From: Aliivibrio_A kagoshimensis | GTDB taxonomy: Bacteria > Pseudomonadota > Gammaproteobacteria > Enterobacterales > Vibrionaceae | DNA: 64,000 nucleotides | Reading direction: 5' to 3' | Assembly (NCBI RefSeq): GCF_050337105.1 | Contig: NZ_JAKJSQ010000005.1 | Location: forward strand, 124,001-188,000 | In this document: in pieces, positions 44,683-53,032 of the stretch | Layout of the letters: each line of letters starts with the position of its first letter | Position numbering within the stretch: the first letter of the stretch is position 1 | Translations under genes and position numbers: made by a program | Notes under the pieces: model-generated | Database searches by the model: none | Seen by the model: the letters and a program-made list of their open reading frames with translations, nothing else | What the model was told of the DNA's origin: nothing

Positions 44683-44720
44683 TTGGACTAGGAGGTGGCA
44701 ACACCTCCTAAATAGACACA

Positions 44721-45413
44721 ATGAACATAATCGAATTGAATGATCTTCGCTATCACTGGCCTAACAAAGTCCAGCCAACCATTGATATCCAGTGCTTTTC
44801 TGTTAAAAAAGGAGAGAAGCTCTTTATCAAGGGAGCCAGTGGTAGCGGTAAATCAACGCTACTCAGTCTGCTTGCCGGTATTATCACCCCCACATCGGGC
44901 CATATCCATATTCTCTCCCAAGAGTTGAATAGCCTGACGAATACTCAAAAAGATCGATTTAGAGCAGACCACATTGGTTATATCTTTCAACAATTTAACC
45001 TGATTCCCTATCTATCTGTGCTTCAAAATGTTCTTCTTCCTTGCCAGTTTTCATCGCGTCGAGCTAAGAATGTTGGCTCTGAACTGTTCACGGAAGCAAA
45101 AAGAGTATTACAGCAACTTCAGCTGCCAATTGAATGCATTGATACTCCCGTCACTGAGTTAAGTATTGGACAACAACAGAGAGTCGCTGCAGCAAGAGCC
45201 TTAATAGGTCGCCCAGAAATCTTAATTGCAGATGAGCCTACCTCCGCACTGGATCACGACAATCGCACCGCGTTCATTCAACTGTTAATGAGTGAGTGTG
45301 AAGCCAGCGATACCACGCTATTGTTTGTCAGCCATGACCCTAGCTTAGAGCCTCTATTTGATAGAAGTGTGCGTTTAGAGCAGATCAACTATCTTGCTGG
45401 AGAATCCGTATGA
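44721..45413 (+). CDS. Zinc-locus ABC transporter ATPase (LolD/MacB type)
   Basis: 230-residue ATPase. Walker A GASGSGKST (about 38-46), Q-loop FQQFNLIPYLS, signature LSIGQQQRVAAARAL (with LSIGQ instead of LSGGQ), Walker B ILIADEPTSALD. These mark the LolD/MacB subfamily, which powers mechanotransmission rather than classic import. It overlaps the permease gene by four bases (ATGA). In vibrios the equivalent pair belongs to the zur-regulated zrg locus. Its exact substrate is unproven; a role in zinc acquisition is inferred from ZrgA and the operator. Confidence 0.93.
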   Translation: MNIIELNDLRYHWPNKVQPTIDIQCFSVKKGEKLFIKGASGSGKSTLLSLLAGIITPTSGHIHILSQELNSLTNTQKDRFRADHIGYIFQQFNLIPYLSVLQNVLLPCQFSSRRAKNVGSELFTEAKRVLQQLQLPIECIDTPVTELSIGQQQRVAAARALIGRPEILIADEPTSALDHDNRTAFIQLLMSECEASDTTLLFVSHDPSLEPLFDRSVRLEQINYLAGESV

Positions 45414-46669
45414 CCACTATGCTAAAGCTCGCTTGGCAGAGCCTAACCAACCGAAAAACCACGGCGATTCTGACCATAGTGACCGTTGCTATCTCAGTCC
45501 TCTTATTATTAGGGGTAGAGCGCATTCGAACTCAAACTAAAGAGAGTTTTGCTAATACCATCTCTAACACCGACCTCATTGTTGGAGCCCGTTCAGGTCA
45601 AATCAATCTGCTGCTCTATTCCGTATTTCGAATTGGAAATGCCACCAATAATATTGATTGGCAAAGCTACCAAGCGATCTCGAAAAATCCGGCGGTAAAA
45701 TGGGCGATACCTATCTCGCTAGGAGATTCTCATCAAGGCTTTAGAGTGATGGGTACCAATCAAGACTATTTCCGCTTTTACCAGTACGGTAAAAAACAAC
45801 CATTAACCTTTAAACAAGGTAATGAATTTACACAGACATTTGAAGCTGTTGTTGGCGCAGATGTGGCAAAAACCTTAGGTTATGAACTGGGGTCAGAGGT
45901 GATCATTGCCCACGGTATTAGCGATCAATCCTTTAATAGGCACAAAAACTTACCTTTTAACATCGTAGGAATACTGAATCCAACAGGCACACCGGTTGAT
46001 AAAACCGTTCATGTCAGTCTCGAGGCCATTGAGGCGATTCATGTTGGATGGGAGTCAGGCGCACACCTTGGAGCCTCTCCTTCTCAAGAGCAGCTGAGTC
46101 AGCAATCTTTGGCTCCTAAGCAGATAACCGCCTTCATGTTAGGACTCAAATCCAAAATTCAAACCTTCGCCCTTCAGCGTCAAATCAACACTTACCCTAA
46201 CGAGCCACTTAGTGCCATTATGCCGGGTATTGCGCTTCACGAGTTGTGGTCAATGATGTCAATTGCTGAACAAGCACTGCTTGCCGTTTCTGCCTTTGTG
46301 GTGATAGCGGGACTATTAGGTATGTTAAGCAGTTTGTTGACCAGCTTACAAGAGCGGCGACGGGAGATGGCGATACTGCGCGCTATGGGGGCGCAACCAA
46401 AACATATCTTCTCGCTGCTGATCAGTGAAGCTTTTGTCTTAACCGCACTAGGTATCACGTTAGGTGTCATTGCGCTGTATCTACTGCTGGCGATAATCAA
46501 ACCCATCAGCCATAGCTACTTCGGCATCAACATTGAATTGACCCTGCTAACCTCATACGAGCTAACGTTAACCGCAGTGGTGCTCGCAGCAGGAACACTC
46601 ATTGGCTTTATTCCCGCATTTAGAGCTTACCGACACTCACTCTCAGATGGCATGACCATACGAATATAA
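45410..46669 (+). CDS. Zinc-locus ABC transporter permease (FtsX/MacB type)
   Basis: 419 residues. One N-terminal helix (about 18-36) is followed by a large periplasmic MacB-like core domain (about 45-290), then three C-terminal helices of the FtsX domain (about 295-415) with the coupling segment REMAILRAMGAQPKHI. This is the type VII ABC layout used for mechanical work across the periplasm. It is coupled to the ATPase gene by an ATGA overlap. The partner in the periplasm is presumably ZrgA or the DUF3299 protein. Confidence 0.93.
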   Translation: MTTMLKLAWQSLTNRKTTAILTIVTVAISVLLLLGVERIRTQTKESFANTISNTDLIVGARSGQINLLLYSVFRIGNATNNIDWQSYQAISKNPAVKWAIPISLGDSHQGFRVMGTNQDYFRFYQYGKKQPLTFKQGNEFTQTFEAVVGADVAKTLGYELGSEVIIAHGISDQSFNRHKNLPFNIVGILNPTGTPVDKTVHVSLEAIEAIHVGWESGAHLGASPSQEQLSQQSLAPKQITAFMLGLKSKIQTFALQRQINTYPNEPLSAIMPGIALHELWSMMSIAEQALLAVSAFVVIAGLLGMLSSLLTSLQERRREMAILRAMGAQPKHIFSLLISEAFVLTALGITLGVIALYLLLAIIKPISHSYFGINIELTLLTSYELTLTAVVLAAGTLIGFIPAFRAYRHSLSDGMTIRI

Positions 46670-46682
46670 CAGGAGAAAACCG

Positions 46683-47165
46683 ATGAAAAGATTACTACTG
46701 ATACTCTGTGCACTTTTACCCTTAAACGGGATGGCCAATGACGTTTTGACTTTAGATTGGATTGATCTGATCCCTGAAAGTGAGAAGCAGCACTTTGATC
46801 CTCAAGGTATGCCAACGATCAACCATAATGGTGATGCATTACCGCAATCAAAAATAGGTCAAGTGAGAGAGGAGTTAAACGGAAGCATGGTGAAAATACC
46901 AGGCTTTGTTATCCCTTTAGAGGGAGACTCTGATGTCATCACCGAATTTCTGCTTGTACCTTATTTTGGCGCTTGCATCCATGTTCCGCCACCACCACCG
47001 AATCAGATCATCTACGTGAAATTTAAGGAAGGTGCACCTGTACAGCAACTGTGGGATGTCGTTTATATCGTAGGGACATTAACCACGCAATCTATTGACC
47101 ATGAGTTGGCTCAAACGGGTTATCTGCTGCAAGGAGTAAAAATTGAAGAGTATGATGACGAATAA
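46683..47165 (+). CDS. DUF3299 exported protein of the zinc locus
   Basis: 160 residues with a Sec signal peptide (MKRLLLILCALLPLNGMA, cleavage near 18-19). The DUF3299 signature YFGACIHVPPPPPNQIIYVK (about 97-116) with a single Cys-Ile-His is intact, as are the LDWIDLIPESE opening and the GFVIPLEGD motif. The family is periplasmic, of uncertain function, and in vibrios travels with the zrg genes. It follows the permease by 13 bases with an AGGAG site. No terminator is visible after it. Confidence 0.9.
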   Translation: MKRLLLILCALLPLNGMANDVLTLDWIDLIPESEKQHFDPQGMPTINHNGDALPQSKIGQVREELNGSMVKIPGFVIPLEGDSDVITEFLLVPYFGACIHVPPPPPNQIIYVKFKEGAPVQQLWDVVYIVGTLTTQSIDHELAQTGYLLQGVKIEEYDDE

Positions 47166-47212
47166 CCATCACAAAAGATTAACAAACGAAACATAAAGAG
47201 GAAAACGGCAGA

Positions 47213-47317
47213 TTAAGCGATGAATTCAGACAAATACACTAATACAAATAGGTATCCAAATAACAAACTTGTAAGCATTAAATACTTTCTAACTTTATTG
47301 TCTACAGGCATTTTCAT
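47213..47317 (-). CDS. Small single-pass membrane protein, 34 residues
   Basis: The reading frame starts MKMPVDNKVRKYL, continues with a hydrophobic segment of about 18 residues (MLTSLLFGYLFVLVYL, about 14-29) and ends SEFIA. GGAGGAGGATCT immediately before the ATG is among the strongest ribosome binding sites in the window. A basic N-terminus before the helix and an acidic tail after it fit an N-in/C-out topology. I do not recognise the family. It is on the opposite strand to its neighbours and stands alone. A 13-bp palindrome TAACAAATTGTTA lies about 30 bases upstream. Its length hides it from standard gene callers. Confidence 0.65.
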   Translation of the reverse strand: MKMPVDNKVRKYLMLTSLLFGYLFVLVYLSEFIA

Positions 47318-47469
47318 AGATCCTCCTCCAACTGGGTATAAGTTAACAAATTGTTATGAGTTTGAATAGTGAATTTTGATTGAAACGCTAAAATTGTGCC
47401 ATTATTCGCAGACAACCTCTGCAAAAAATGCATTAATGTCCTTTTTTCTCCCATAGGTTGAGGTCTGAA
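47318..47469. other. Divergent promoter region of the 34-residue gene and the next gene
   Basis: About 150 AT-rich bases. It holds the strong ribosome binding site of the leftward small gene (47318-47330), the palindrome TAACAAATTGTTA, and GAGGT before the rightward start at 47470. No other gene or RNA is seen. The 47-base gap 47166-47212 has no obvious terminator. Confidence 0.5.
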
Positions 47470-48375
47470 ATGTCGGTTCCAGAAACACCCGTCGTGATCG
47501 ATCAAGATCCCTCTTCAGAGAAGAAGGGCAAAACAAACGGCAAAAAAGATAACTACGTCGTTAGTAGTGATCGTCGAATTCGTGATATTGCGAGTCATCA
47601 CGGAATCAATGCTAAGCTCTCTAAACCAGATGCAGAGAGCTCTCTATTAAAACGATCTTTGCTTCGTGATAAAAAACTGCGAGAGCAACGTCAAAAGAAT
47701 TTAGAGACGATCATTCGTTACAGCCACGATGTTTGCCAAGACGAAACGGCTGGAGATCCTGACCAAGATTGGTTATACCGATTTTTTGATATGGCACAGG
47801 ATATCCATGACAGTTCGATGCAAAAGTTGTGGAGTCAGGTACTAAAACAAGAGGTGGTAACTCCTGGTTCTACCTCTTTAAAAGCTCTGAAAGTTCTTAA
47901 GGACATGACACAGAGAGAGGCGCATACCTTTCAACGTGCAGCGTCGTTAGCTTGCAGCTTTGGTCAAGACAATAGCAAAAAATTATTGATGGGCTACAAG
48001 TGTTCAGGGAAACTGACAACCCTGTACAAAACCGACGGACCGCATCTCATTCCGTTAGGCAATTTCAAACTGCCCTATTCAAGCCTACTGCTATTGATTG
48101 AGTTGGGGTTACTGCTAGGTACTGAGCTTGAGTCTGGTGAGATAGATACAGAAGTCTCTCTTCCTCTGGCCTATCAAGGAAAACACTTAACGCTACAGCC
48201 CACTCAAAAAGGGGCTCGGCTGATCTATTATCGCTTTAGCCCAACGGGAGCTGAGCTATGTAAATTACTCGGCAACAAACCGAATAACAGTTACTACGAT
48301 CAGATATCAGCGCTATTAAGCCAACGCTTTATTGTGCAAAGTGATGCCAACTCAAGTATCCATCACACCGTATAA
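47470..48375 (+). CDS. Conserved hypothetical protein (TIGR03899-like)
   Basis: 301 residues from the ATG at 47470, which has GAGGT five bases upstream; an in-frame TTG four codons earlier overlaps that site. Soluble, no signal peptide. The N-terminus is charged and low-complexity (EKKGKTNGKKD), followed by a basic helix-rich part (RSLLRDKKLREQRQKN), a mixed core with WSQVLKQEVVTPGS, and a C-terminus with RFSPTGAELCKLLG that resembles a DUF2806/TIGR03899-type protein known from gammaproteobacteria. Function unknown. It is monocistronic with its own terminator. Confidence 0.8.
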   Translation: MSVPETPVVIDQDPSSEKKGKTNGKKDNYVVSSDRRIRDIASHHGINAKLSKPDAESSLLKRSLLRDKKLREQRQKNLETIIRYSHDVCQDETAGDPDQDWLYRFFDMAQDIHDSSMQKLWSQVLKQEVVTPGSTSLKALKVLKDMTQREAHTFQRAASLACSFGQDNSKKLLMGYKCSGKLTTLYKTDGPHLIPLGNFKLPYSSLLLLIELGLLLGTELESGEIDTEVSLPLAYQGKHLTLQPTQKGARLIYYRFSPTGAELCKLLGNKPNNSYYDQISALLSQRFIVQSDANSSIHHTV

Positions 48376-48400
48376 AAAACCTCCTATAAGGAGGTTTTTT
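48374..48400. terminator. Bidirectional terminator between the hypothetical gene and cysQ
   Basis: Stem AAAAAACCTCC, short loop, GGAGGTTTTTT, with T runs on both strands. It lies between the rightward gene and the end of leftward cysQ. Confidence 0.92.
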
Positions 48401-48419
48401 ATTGGTTCTTAACGACCTG

Positions 48420-49160
48420 CTATACCGATACTAAGAAGTGGTCATTAAGCAGGTCTTCACGGTGATAACTGAGCTCGGAGCCATCTAGTTTGGTCACAGT
48501 CGCTCCTGCACTTTCAGCGACACACTGGCCAGCAGCGGTATCCCACATCATAGTTGGACCTAAGCGTGGATAGTATTGAGCACGTCCCTCTGCCACTAAG
48601 CAGAATTTCAGTGATGAACCAACCGAGGTCATCTTATGTTCCCCTAACGCCGCTAAATACGCCGCCATATCAGGACTTGGATGAGAGCGGCTGCCTACTA
48701 CCGTAGGTACGGTTGCAGGGCGAACCTGAATCTTCTCTTGACCTGACTTCGCAACAACCCAAGCCGATTTACCATTTGCTAACCAGCTTTTCTCTAAAGC
48801 GGGAGCATGAACCACAGACAGCACCGGTTTGCCTTCATCAATCAGAGCAATATTGACGGTAAACTCGCCATTTCGACGAAGGTACTCTTTGGTTCCATCC
48901 AGAGGATCGACTAACCAAAATTTACCCCAATGTTGTCTCTCTTGCCAATCCGTATGTGCTGACTCTTCTGACAAAATAGGAATATCAGGCGTTAGAGCTT
49001 CAAGTTGGCTAATGATCACAGCGTTAGCAGCTAAGTCTGCTTCAGTGACTGGACTGTGATCCGGTTTCTCTTGAACGTTTACATCAGAATGATACCTATC
49101 CATGATTGCCTTACCAGCTTCAAGTGCAATCTCATGAATTGAAGTTAACAATGCGTCCAT
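48420..49160 (-). CDS. cysQ: 3'(2'),5'-bisphosphate nucleotidase
   Basis: Hydrolyses PAP, the by-product of PAPS reduction, to AMP and phosphate, preventing its toxic accumulation. It has 246 residues, inositol-monophosphatase fold: ILSEES (metal Glu, about 68-73), the core motif DPLDGTKEYLRRNGEF (about 87-102) and MWDTAAGQCVAESAGA (about 202-217). It is 42 bases downstream of cysC on the same strand, so it is probably the last gene of the cysG-to-cysQ operon; a terminator follows. Confidence 0.97.
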   Translation of the reverse strand: MDALLTSIHEIALEAGKAIMDRYHSDVNVQEKPDHSPVTEADLAANAVIISQLEALTPDIPILSEESAHTDWQERQHWGKFWLVDPLDGTKEYLRRNGEFTVNIALIDEGKPVLSVVHAPALEKSWLANGKSAWVVAKSGQEKIQVRPATVPTVVGSRSHPSPDMAAYLAALGEHKMTSVGSSLKFCLVAEGRAQYYPRLGPTMMWDTAAGQCVAESAGATVTKLDGSELSYHREDLLNDHFLVSV

Positions 49161-49202
49161 TCTTGTTCCTTACGTCAAAGTGATCGATTAAATCATCAGA
49201 TA

Positions 49203-49823
49203 TTAAGCAATAATCTGATGCTGCTTAAGAGCATCTAAACACTGCTGAACCAATTGTTCAATAGTAAACTCCCCAGCGTGTAAATTAAGCTCTGGATTTT
49301 CAGGAAGCTCATACTCAGAATCGATACCCGTAAAGTTAGGGATCTCGCCTGCTCTGGCTTTTTTATACAGACCTTTTGGATCGCGACTCTCGCACACTTC
49401 AAGGGGAGTATTAACAAAAACCTCAATGAACTCCCCCTCGGGCAATAAAGAGCGAACCAACTCCCTCTCTGCTCGGTGAGGTGAAATAAACGCACTTAAG
49501 ACAATTAAGCCAGCATCTGCCATCAATTTTGATAACTCACCAATTCGACGGATATTCTCTCGGCGATCTTGAGTCGAAAAGCCAAGATCTTGACATAACC
49601 CATGACGAACATTATCACCATCAAGCAGGTAAGTATGATAACCACGATCGACTAATGCACTCTCTAGTGCCCCCGCAACGGTCGATTTTCCTGAGCCTGA
49701 AAGCCCAGTAAACCACAAAACAGCAGGCCGCTGTTTTTTTAAACCAGCACGGATGGATTTATCCACTTGATGCTGATGCCAAATCACATTTTCATCTCGA
49801 TCTGATGTTATCTTGTTTGTCAT
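49203..49823 (-). CDS. cysC: Adenylylsulfate kinase
   Basis: Phosphorylates APS to PAPS. It has 206 residues from the ATG at 49823; an in-frame Met eight codons earlier lacks family support. P-loop FTGLSGSGKSTVAGALE, substrate motif LDGDNVRHGLCQDLGFS and the DRRENIRRIGE helix are present, as is the FISPHRAERE segment. It follows the SLC13 carrier gene by about 30 bases. Confidence 0.97.
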   Translation of the reverse strand: MTNKITSDRDENVIWHQHQVDKSIRAGLKKQRPAVLWFTGLSGSGKSTVAGALESALVDRGYHTYLLDGDNVRHGLCQDLGFSTQDRRENIRRIGELSKLMADAGLIVLSAFISPHRAERELVRSLLPEGEFIEVFVNTPLEVCESRDPKGLYKKARAGEIPNFTGIDSEYELPENPELNLHAGEFTIEQLVQQCLDALKQHQIIA

Positions 49824-49856
49824 AATTGAACCTAGGTTGATGCTCAAACAGCACCT

Positions 49857-51584
49857 TTAAAATGGGAAAAAATAGGGAATTAAGGTTAATACCAATAGAG
49901 AATAAACCAGTGACATTGGCAAGCCTATGCACAAATAATCTTTTAATTTGTAATTACCAACACTGTAAACCAGCAGGTTGGTTTGATACCCATATGGGGA
50001 GATAAAACTCGCACTCGCACCAAATAGAACCGCCATAATAAACGGCATCGGATCAACGCCATATCCCAAAGAAATACTATAAGCAATGGGAAATGAGAGT
50101 GCCGCGGCAGCATTATTGGTCACCAACTCTGTCAATACTAAGGTCAGCAGATACACCGCGACCAGTGCACCAAATACCCCCCAACCATTAAACGCATCAA
50201 TAAAAAGTTGGCCCACTTTTAATGACAAGCCAGTAGAGAGCATCAACTGAGCAACCGATAATGCCGAGCCAACAATCACCACAATATCAATGGGAAAACG
50301 CCGTCTTAATTCAGACATGGTGACAATACCAAACGCCAACAGCAGTAACATATAAACGGATAGCCCTTTAATGATCGGTAGCACATCTAACAGGGCCAAT
50401 AGGATCACGGAAGCAAAACCCGCCAACACTAAACCGCTCTTTTGGCTGTCCAATTTGGCGCTAGAATCAAGATCGTTAACCAGTACAAATTCTCTGGACA
50501 GCTTTTGTTTGTTGGCTTCAAAGGTTTTTCCTGGTACCAGAACTAAGGTATCACCCGCTAACAGTTCGATATTACCAAGCCCACCTTCTAAACGTTCGTG
50601 CCCGCGACGAATCGCGACCACAACCGCATCAAAACGCTCACGAAACTGTGCAGATTTAATGGTTTGTCCCCGAATACTACCAGAGTGACTGACCACCACT
50701 TCTAATAAGTTTTGTCCATTTAAGTGGCGCTGACCAAACAGATTTAATCCATTGATCTCTTGCAACGTTGCAACACTTTCAACATCACCACAAAACAACA
50801 GTCGGTCTCCGGCTTCTAATACGGTATCAGGTTCAACCGGAGCCATGGTTTGACCGTTTCGAATGATCTCAGCCAGAAACAGTCGACGCAGTGCCCGTAA
50901 TTTGTTTTCAGCGATCGATTTACCAACCAAAGCTGACCCCATTTCCACTCTTGCTTCTAAGAAATAGGGCAGATCATCTTGAGAACTGTCGTCATAATTA
51001 GGCAACAGGTAGCTCATCGGAATTAGCAGCACTAAACCACCAGCTAACACCGCTAAACCAATCAGGGTTGGAGTGAAAAAGCCTAGACTCGGCAACCCAG
51101 CATCAACCACAAAGCTATTGATGATCAAGTTGGTTGATGTGCCGATTAAGGTTAAAGTGCCGCCTAAAATGGCGGCATAGGAGAGTGGGATAAGTAATTT
51201 AGATGGGGCGTGTCGTTGATTGCGCTTTATCGCACCAATCAAGGCCACGACCACCGCTGTATTGTTGGTAAACGAGGAGAGCAGTGCAGTAGATAGGCCA
51301 AGTTTGGTAATAACTAGCCCTAAACTGCCTTCTGAAATTTGACGACCGACCCAGCTGATCAATCGTGTTTTTTCCAATGCGCAGGAGGCAAGGATCAACA
51401 ACACTAGTGTTAACAGTGACGAGTTAGTGAAGTTTTTTGCAACCCCTTCTAGCTCGATGAAACCGAAAATAAATGCAACAAATGCCGCCCCTGCAAATAT
51501 AAAACTCGGTTTCAAGCGACTCACGATAAGCAGAGTCACAATCACCATCAATAGAACGAGAACGAATCCTTGATCCCACGACAT
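49857..51584 (-). CDS. SLC13/DASS-family carrier with two RCK_C domains, probable sulfate transporter
   Basis: 575 residues. About 10-12 membrane helices are split by a soluble insert (about 200-390) holding two tandem TrkA-C (RCK_C) domains. Conserved carrier motifs appear in each half: SSFTNNTAVVVALIG and TLIGTSTNLI, then ELVTNNAAAALSFPIA and FISPYGYQTNLL. The family moves sulfate or di/tricarboxylates with sodium. Its place between cysN and cysC, five bases after cysN, argues for sulfate import feeding ATP sulfurylase directly. No cysTWA-type ABC importer is in the window. Confidence 0.92.
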   Translation of the reverse strand: MSWDQGFVLVLLMVIVTLLIVSRLKPSFIFAGAAFVAFIFGFIELEGVAKNFTNSSLLTLVLLILASCALEKTRLISWVGRQISEGSLGLVITKLGLSTALLSSFTNNTAVVVALIGAIKRNQRHAPSKLLIPLSYAAILGGTLTLIGTSTNLIINSFVVDAGLPSLGFFTPTLIGLAVLAGGLVLLIPMSYLLPNYDDSSQDDLPYFLEARVEMGSALVGKSIAENKLRALRRLFLAEIIRNGQTMAPVEPDTVLEAGDRLLFCGDVESVATLQEINGLNLFGQRHLNGQNLLEVVVSHSGSIRGQTIKSAQFRERFDAVVVAIRRGHERLEGGLGNIELLAGDTLVLVPGKTFEANKQKLSREFVLVNDLDSSAKLDSQKSGLVLAGFASVILLALLDVLPIIKGLSVYMLLLLAFGIVTMSELRRRFPIDIVVIVGSALSVAQLMLSTGLSLKVGQLFIDAFNGWGVFGALVAVYLLTLVLTELVTNNAAAALSFPIAYSISLGYGVDPMPFIMAVLFGASASFISPYGYQTNLLVYSVGNYKLKDYLCIGLPMSLVYSLLVLTLIPYFFPF

Positions 51585-51588
51585 TGAC

Positions 51589-53022
51589 TTACCCTAATAA
51601 TTTACTGATATCTTTGGCATCCCAGTGTGGGAAGTGCTTACGAACCAACGCATTAAACTCAACTTCAAAGGCACTAATATCGCCAATGACAGGTTGCGCA
51701 CTTTCTGCCAATACCTCACTGATCATGCCGGCACCCACCGTCACATTCGTTAGGCGATCAATAATAATAAAGCCACCAGTATCGGCGCAATTCGCATAAC
51801 GGTCAACCGCCACGGCTTCTGTCAGAGAGACCTCACACAATCCAATGCCATTTAAAGGCAAACTTTGAGCATCGAAGGTATTAAGGTTATTAATATCAAT
51901 CTGATGTTTCACCGCATCAATTTGACCAACGGTCTTTTTACCCGCGACTTTTATGTCATATTGACGGCCTGGTTGCAGATCTTTCTCTGTCATCCAAACA
52001 ATATCCGCTAAGAAGCGATTACTTGGGGTTAATGTTGAGTCTAAACCAACCAGAAGATCGCCACGGCTGATGTCAATTTCATCTTCTAAGGTGATGGTGA
52101 TCGCCAACCCTGCTTGAGCTTGTTGTAACTCCCCATCAAAGGTAACAATAGAGGCCACTTTCGAGGTTTTTCCAGATGGCAGTGCTTTTATTGCATCACC
52201 GATCTTCACCGTTCCCGAAGATAAGGTGCCAGCAAAACCACGAAAATCTAAATTTGGACGATTAACATATTGCACAGGGAATCGAAAATCGCCCTGCGTT
52301 TTATCCTGATGTACATCCACCTCTTCCAAGATTGACAGTAATGGCTGACCAGTGAACCATGACAGTTTCTCGCTGTTATTAACCACGTTATCACCTTCAA
52401 GTGCTGACAGTGGAAGCAGTTCAATGTTCAAATTCGGGTTATTCAGTTTGGCTGAGAAGGCCAGGTACTGCTCGCAGATTTCATCAAATCGTTGTTGCGA
52501 ATAATCGACCAGATCCATCTTATTAACCGCCACAACAAAGTGACGAATACCCAACAGACTCGCAATATAAGAGTGACGACGGGTTTGATCCAATACCCCT
52601 TTACGCGCATCAATCAAAATCACCGCCACATCACAAGTCGAAGCACCTGTCGCCATGTTTCGTGTGTACTGCTCATGCCCCGGAGTATCGGCAATAATAA
52701 ACTTACGTTTCTGTGTTGAAAAATAACGGTAAGCCACATCAATCGTAATGCCCTGCTCTCTTTCCGCTTGTAACCCATCAACTAATAACGCTAAATCAGG
52801 TCGATCACCCGTGGTGCCTACTCGCTGACTGTCAGAATGTACCGCCGCCAATTGGTCGGCATAAATCTGCTTTGAGTCATGCAGTAGGCGTCCTATTAGT
52901 GTACTTTTTCCATCATCAACAGAGCCGCAGGTTAAAAACCTCAGCATAGATTTATGTTGATGTTGCTGCAGGTACTTCTCAATACCAAGCTCTGCCAGCT
53001 GCAGTTCTACTTCGCTGTTCAT
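51589..53022 (-). CDS. cysN: Sulfate adenylyltransferase subunit 1 (GTPase)
   Basis: GTPase subunit that drives APS formation by CysD. It has 477 residues, EF-Tu-like fold: G1 GSVDDGKSTLIGRLL (about 33-47), G3 DTPGHEQYTRNMATGAS, G4 NKMDLVD. Two beta-barrel domains follow. There is no fused C-terminal APS kinase domain, so CysC is separate here. It follows cysD by 10 bases. Confidence 0.98.
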   Translation of the reverse strand: MNSEVELQLAELGIEKYLQQHQHKSMLRFLTCGSVDDGKSTLIGRLLHDSKQIYADQLAAVHSDSQRVGTTGDRPDLALLVDGLQAEREQGITIDVAYRYFSTQKRKFIIADTPGHEQYTRNMATGASTCDVAVILIDARKGVLDQTRRHSYIASLLGIRHFVVAVNKMDLVDYSQQRFDEICEQYLAFSAKLNNPNLNIELLPLSALEGDNVVNNSEKLSWFTGQPLLSILEEVDVHQDKTQGDFRFPVQYVNRPNLDFRGFAGTLSSGTVKIGDAIKALPSGKTSKVASIVTFDGELQQAQAGLAITITLEDEIDISRGDLLVGLDSTLTPSNRFLADIVWMTEKDLQPGRQYDIKVAGKKTVGQIDAVKHQIDINNLNTFDAQSLPLNGIGLCEVSLTEAVAVDRYANCADTGGFIIIDRLTNVTVGAGMISEVLAESAQPVIGDISAFEVEFNALVRKHFPHWDAKDISKLLG

Positions 53023-53032
53023 TGTTCTCTCC

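Noticed and set aside
47220..47369. Plus-strand frame of 49 codons opposite the 34-residue membrane gene
   Set aside because: No ribosome binding site and an unremarkable polar composition; the opposite strand has the strong start signal and a membrane helix.
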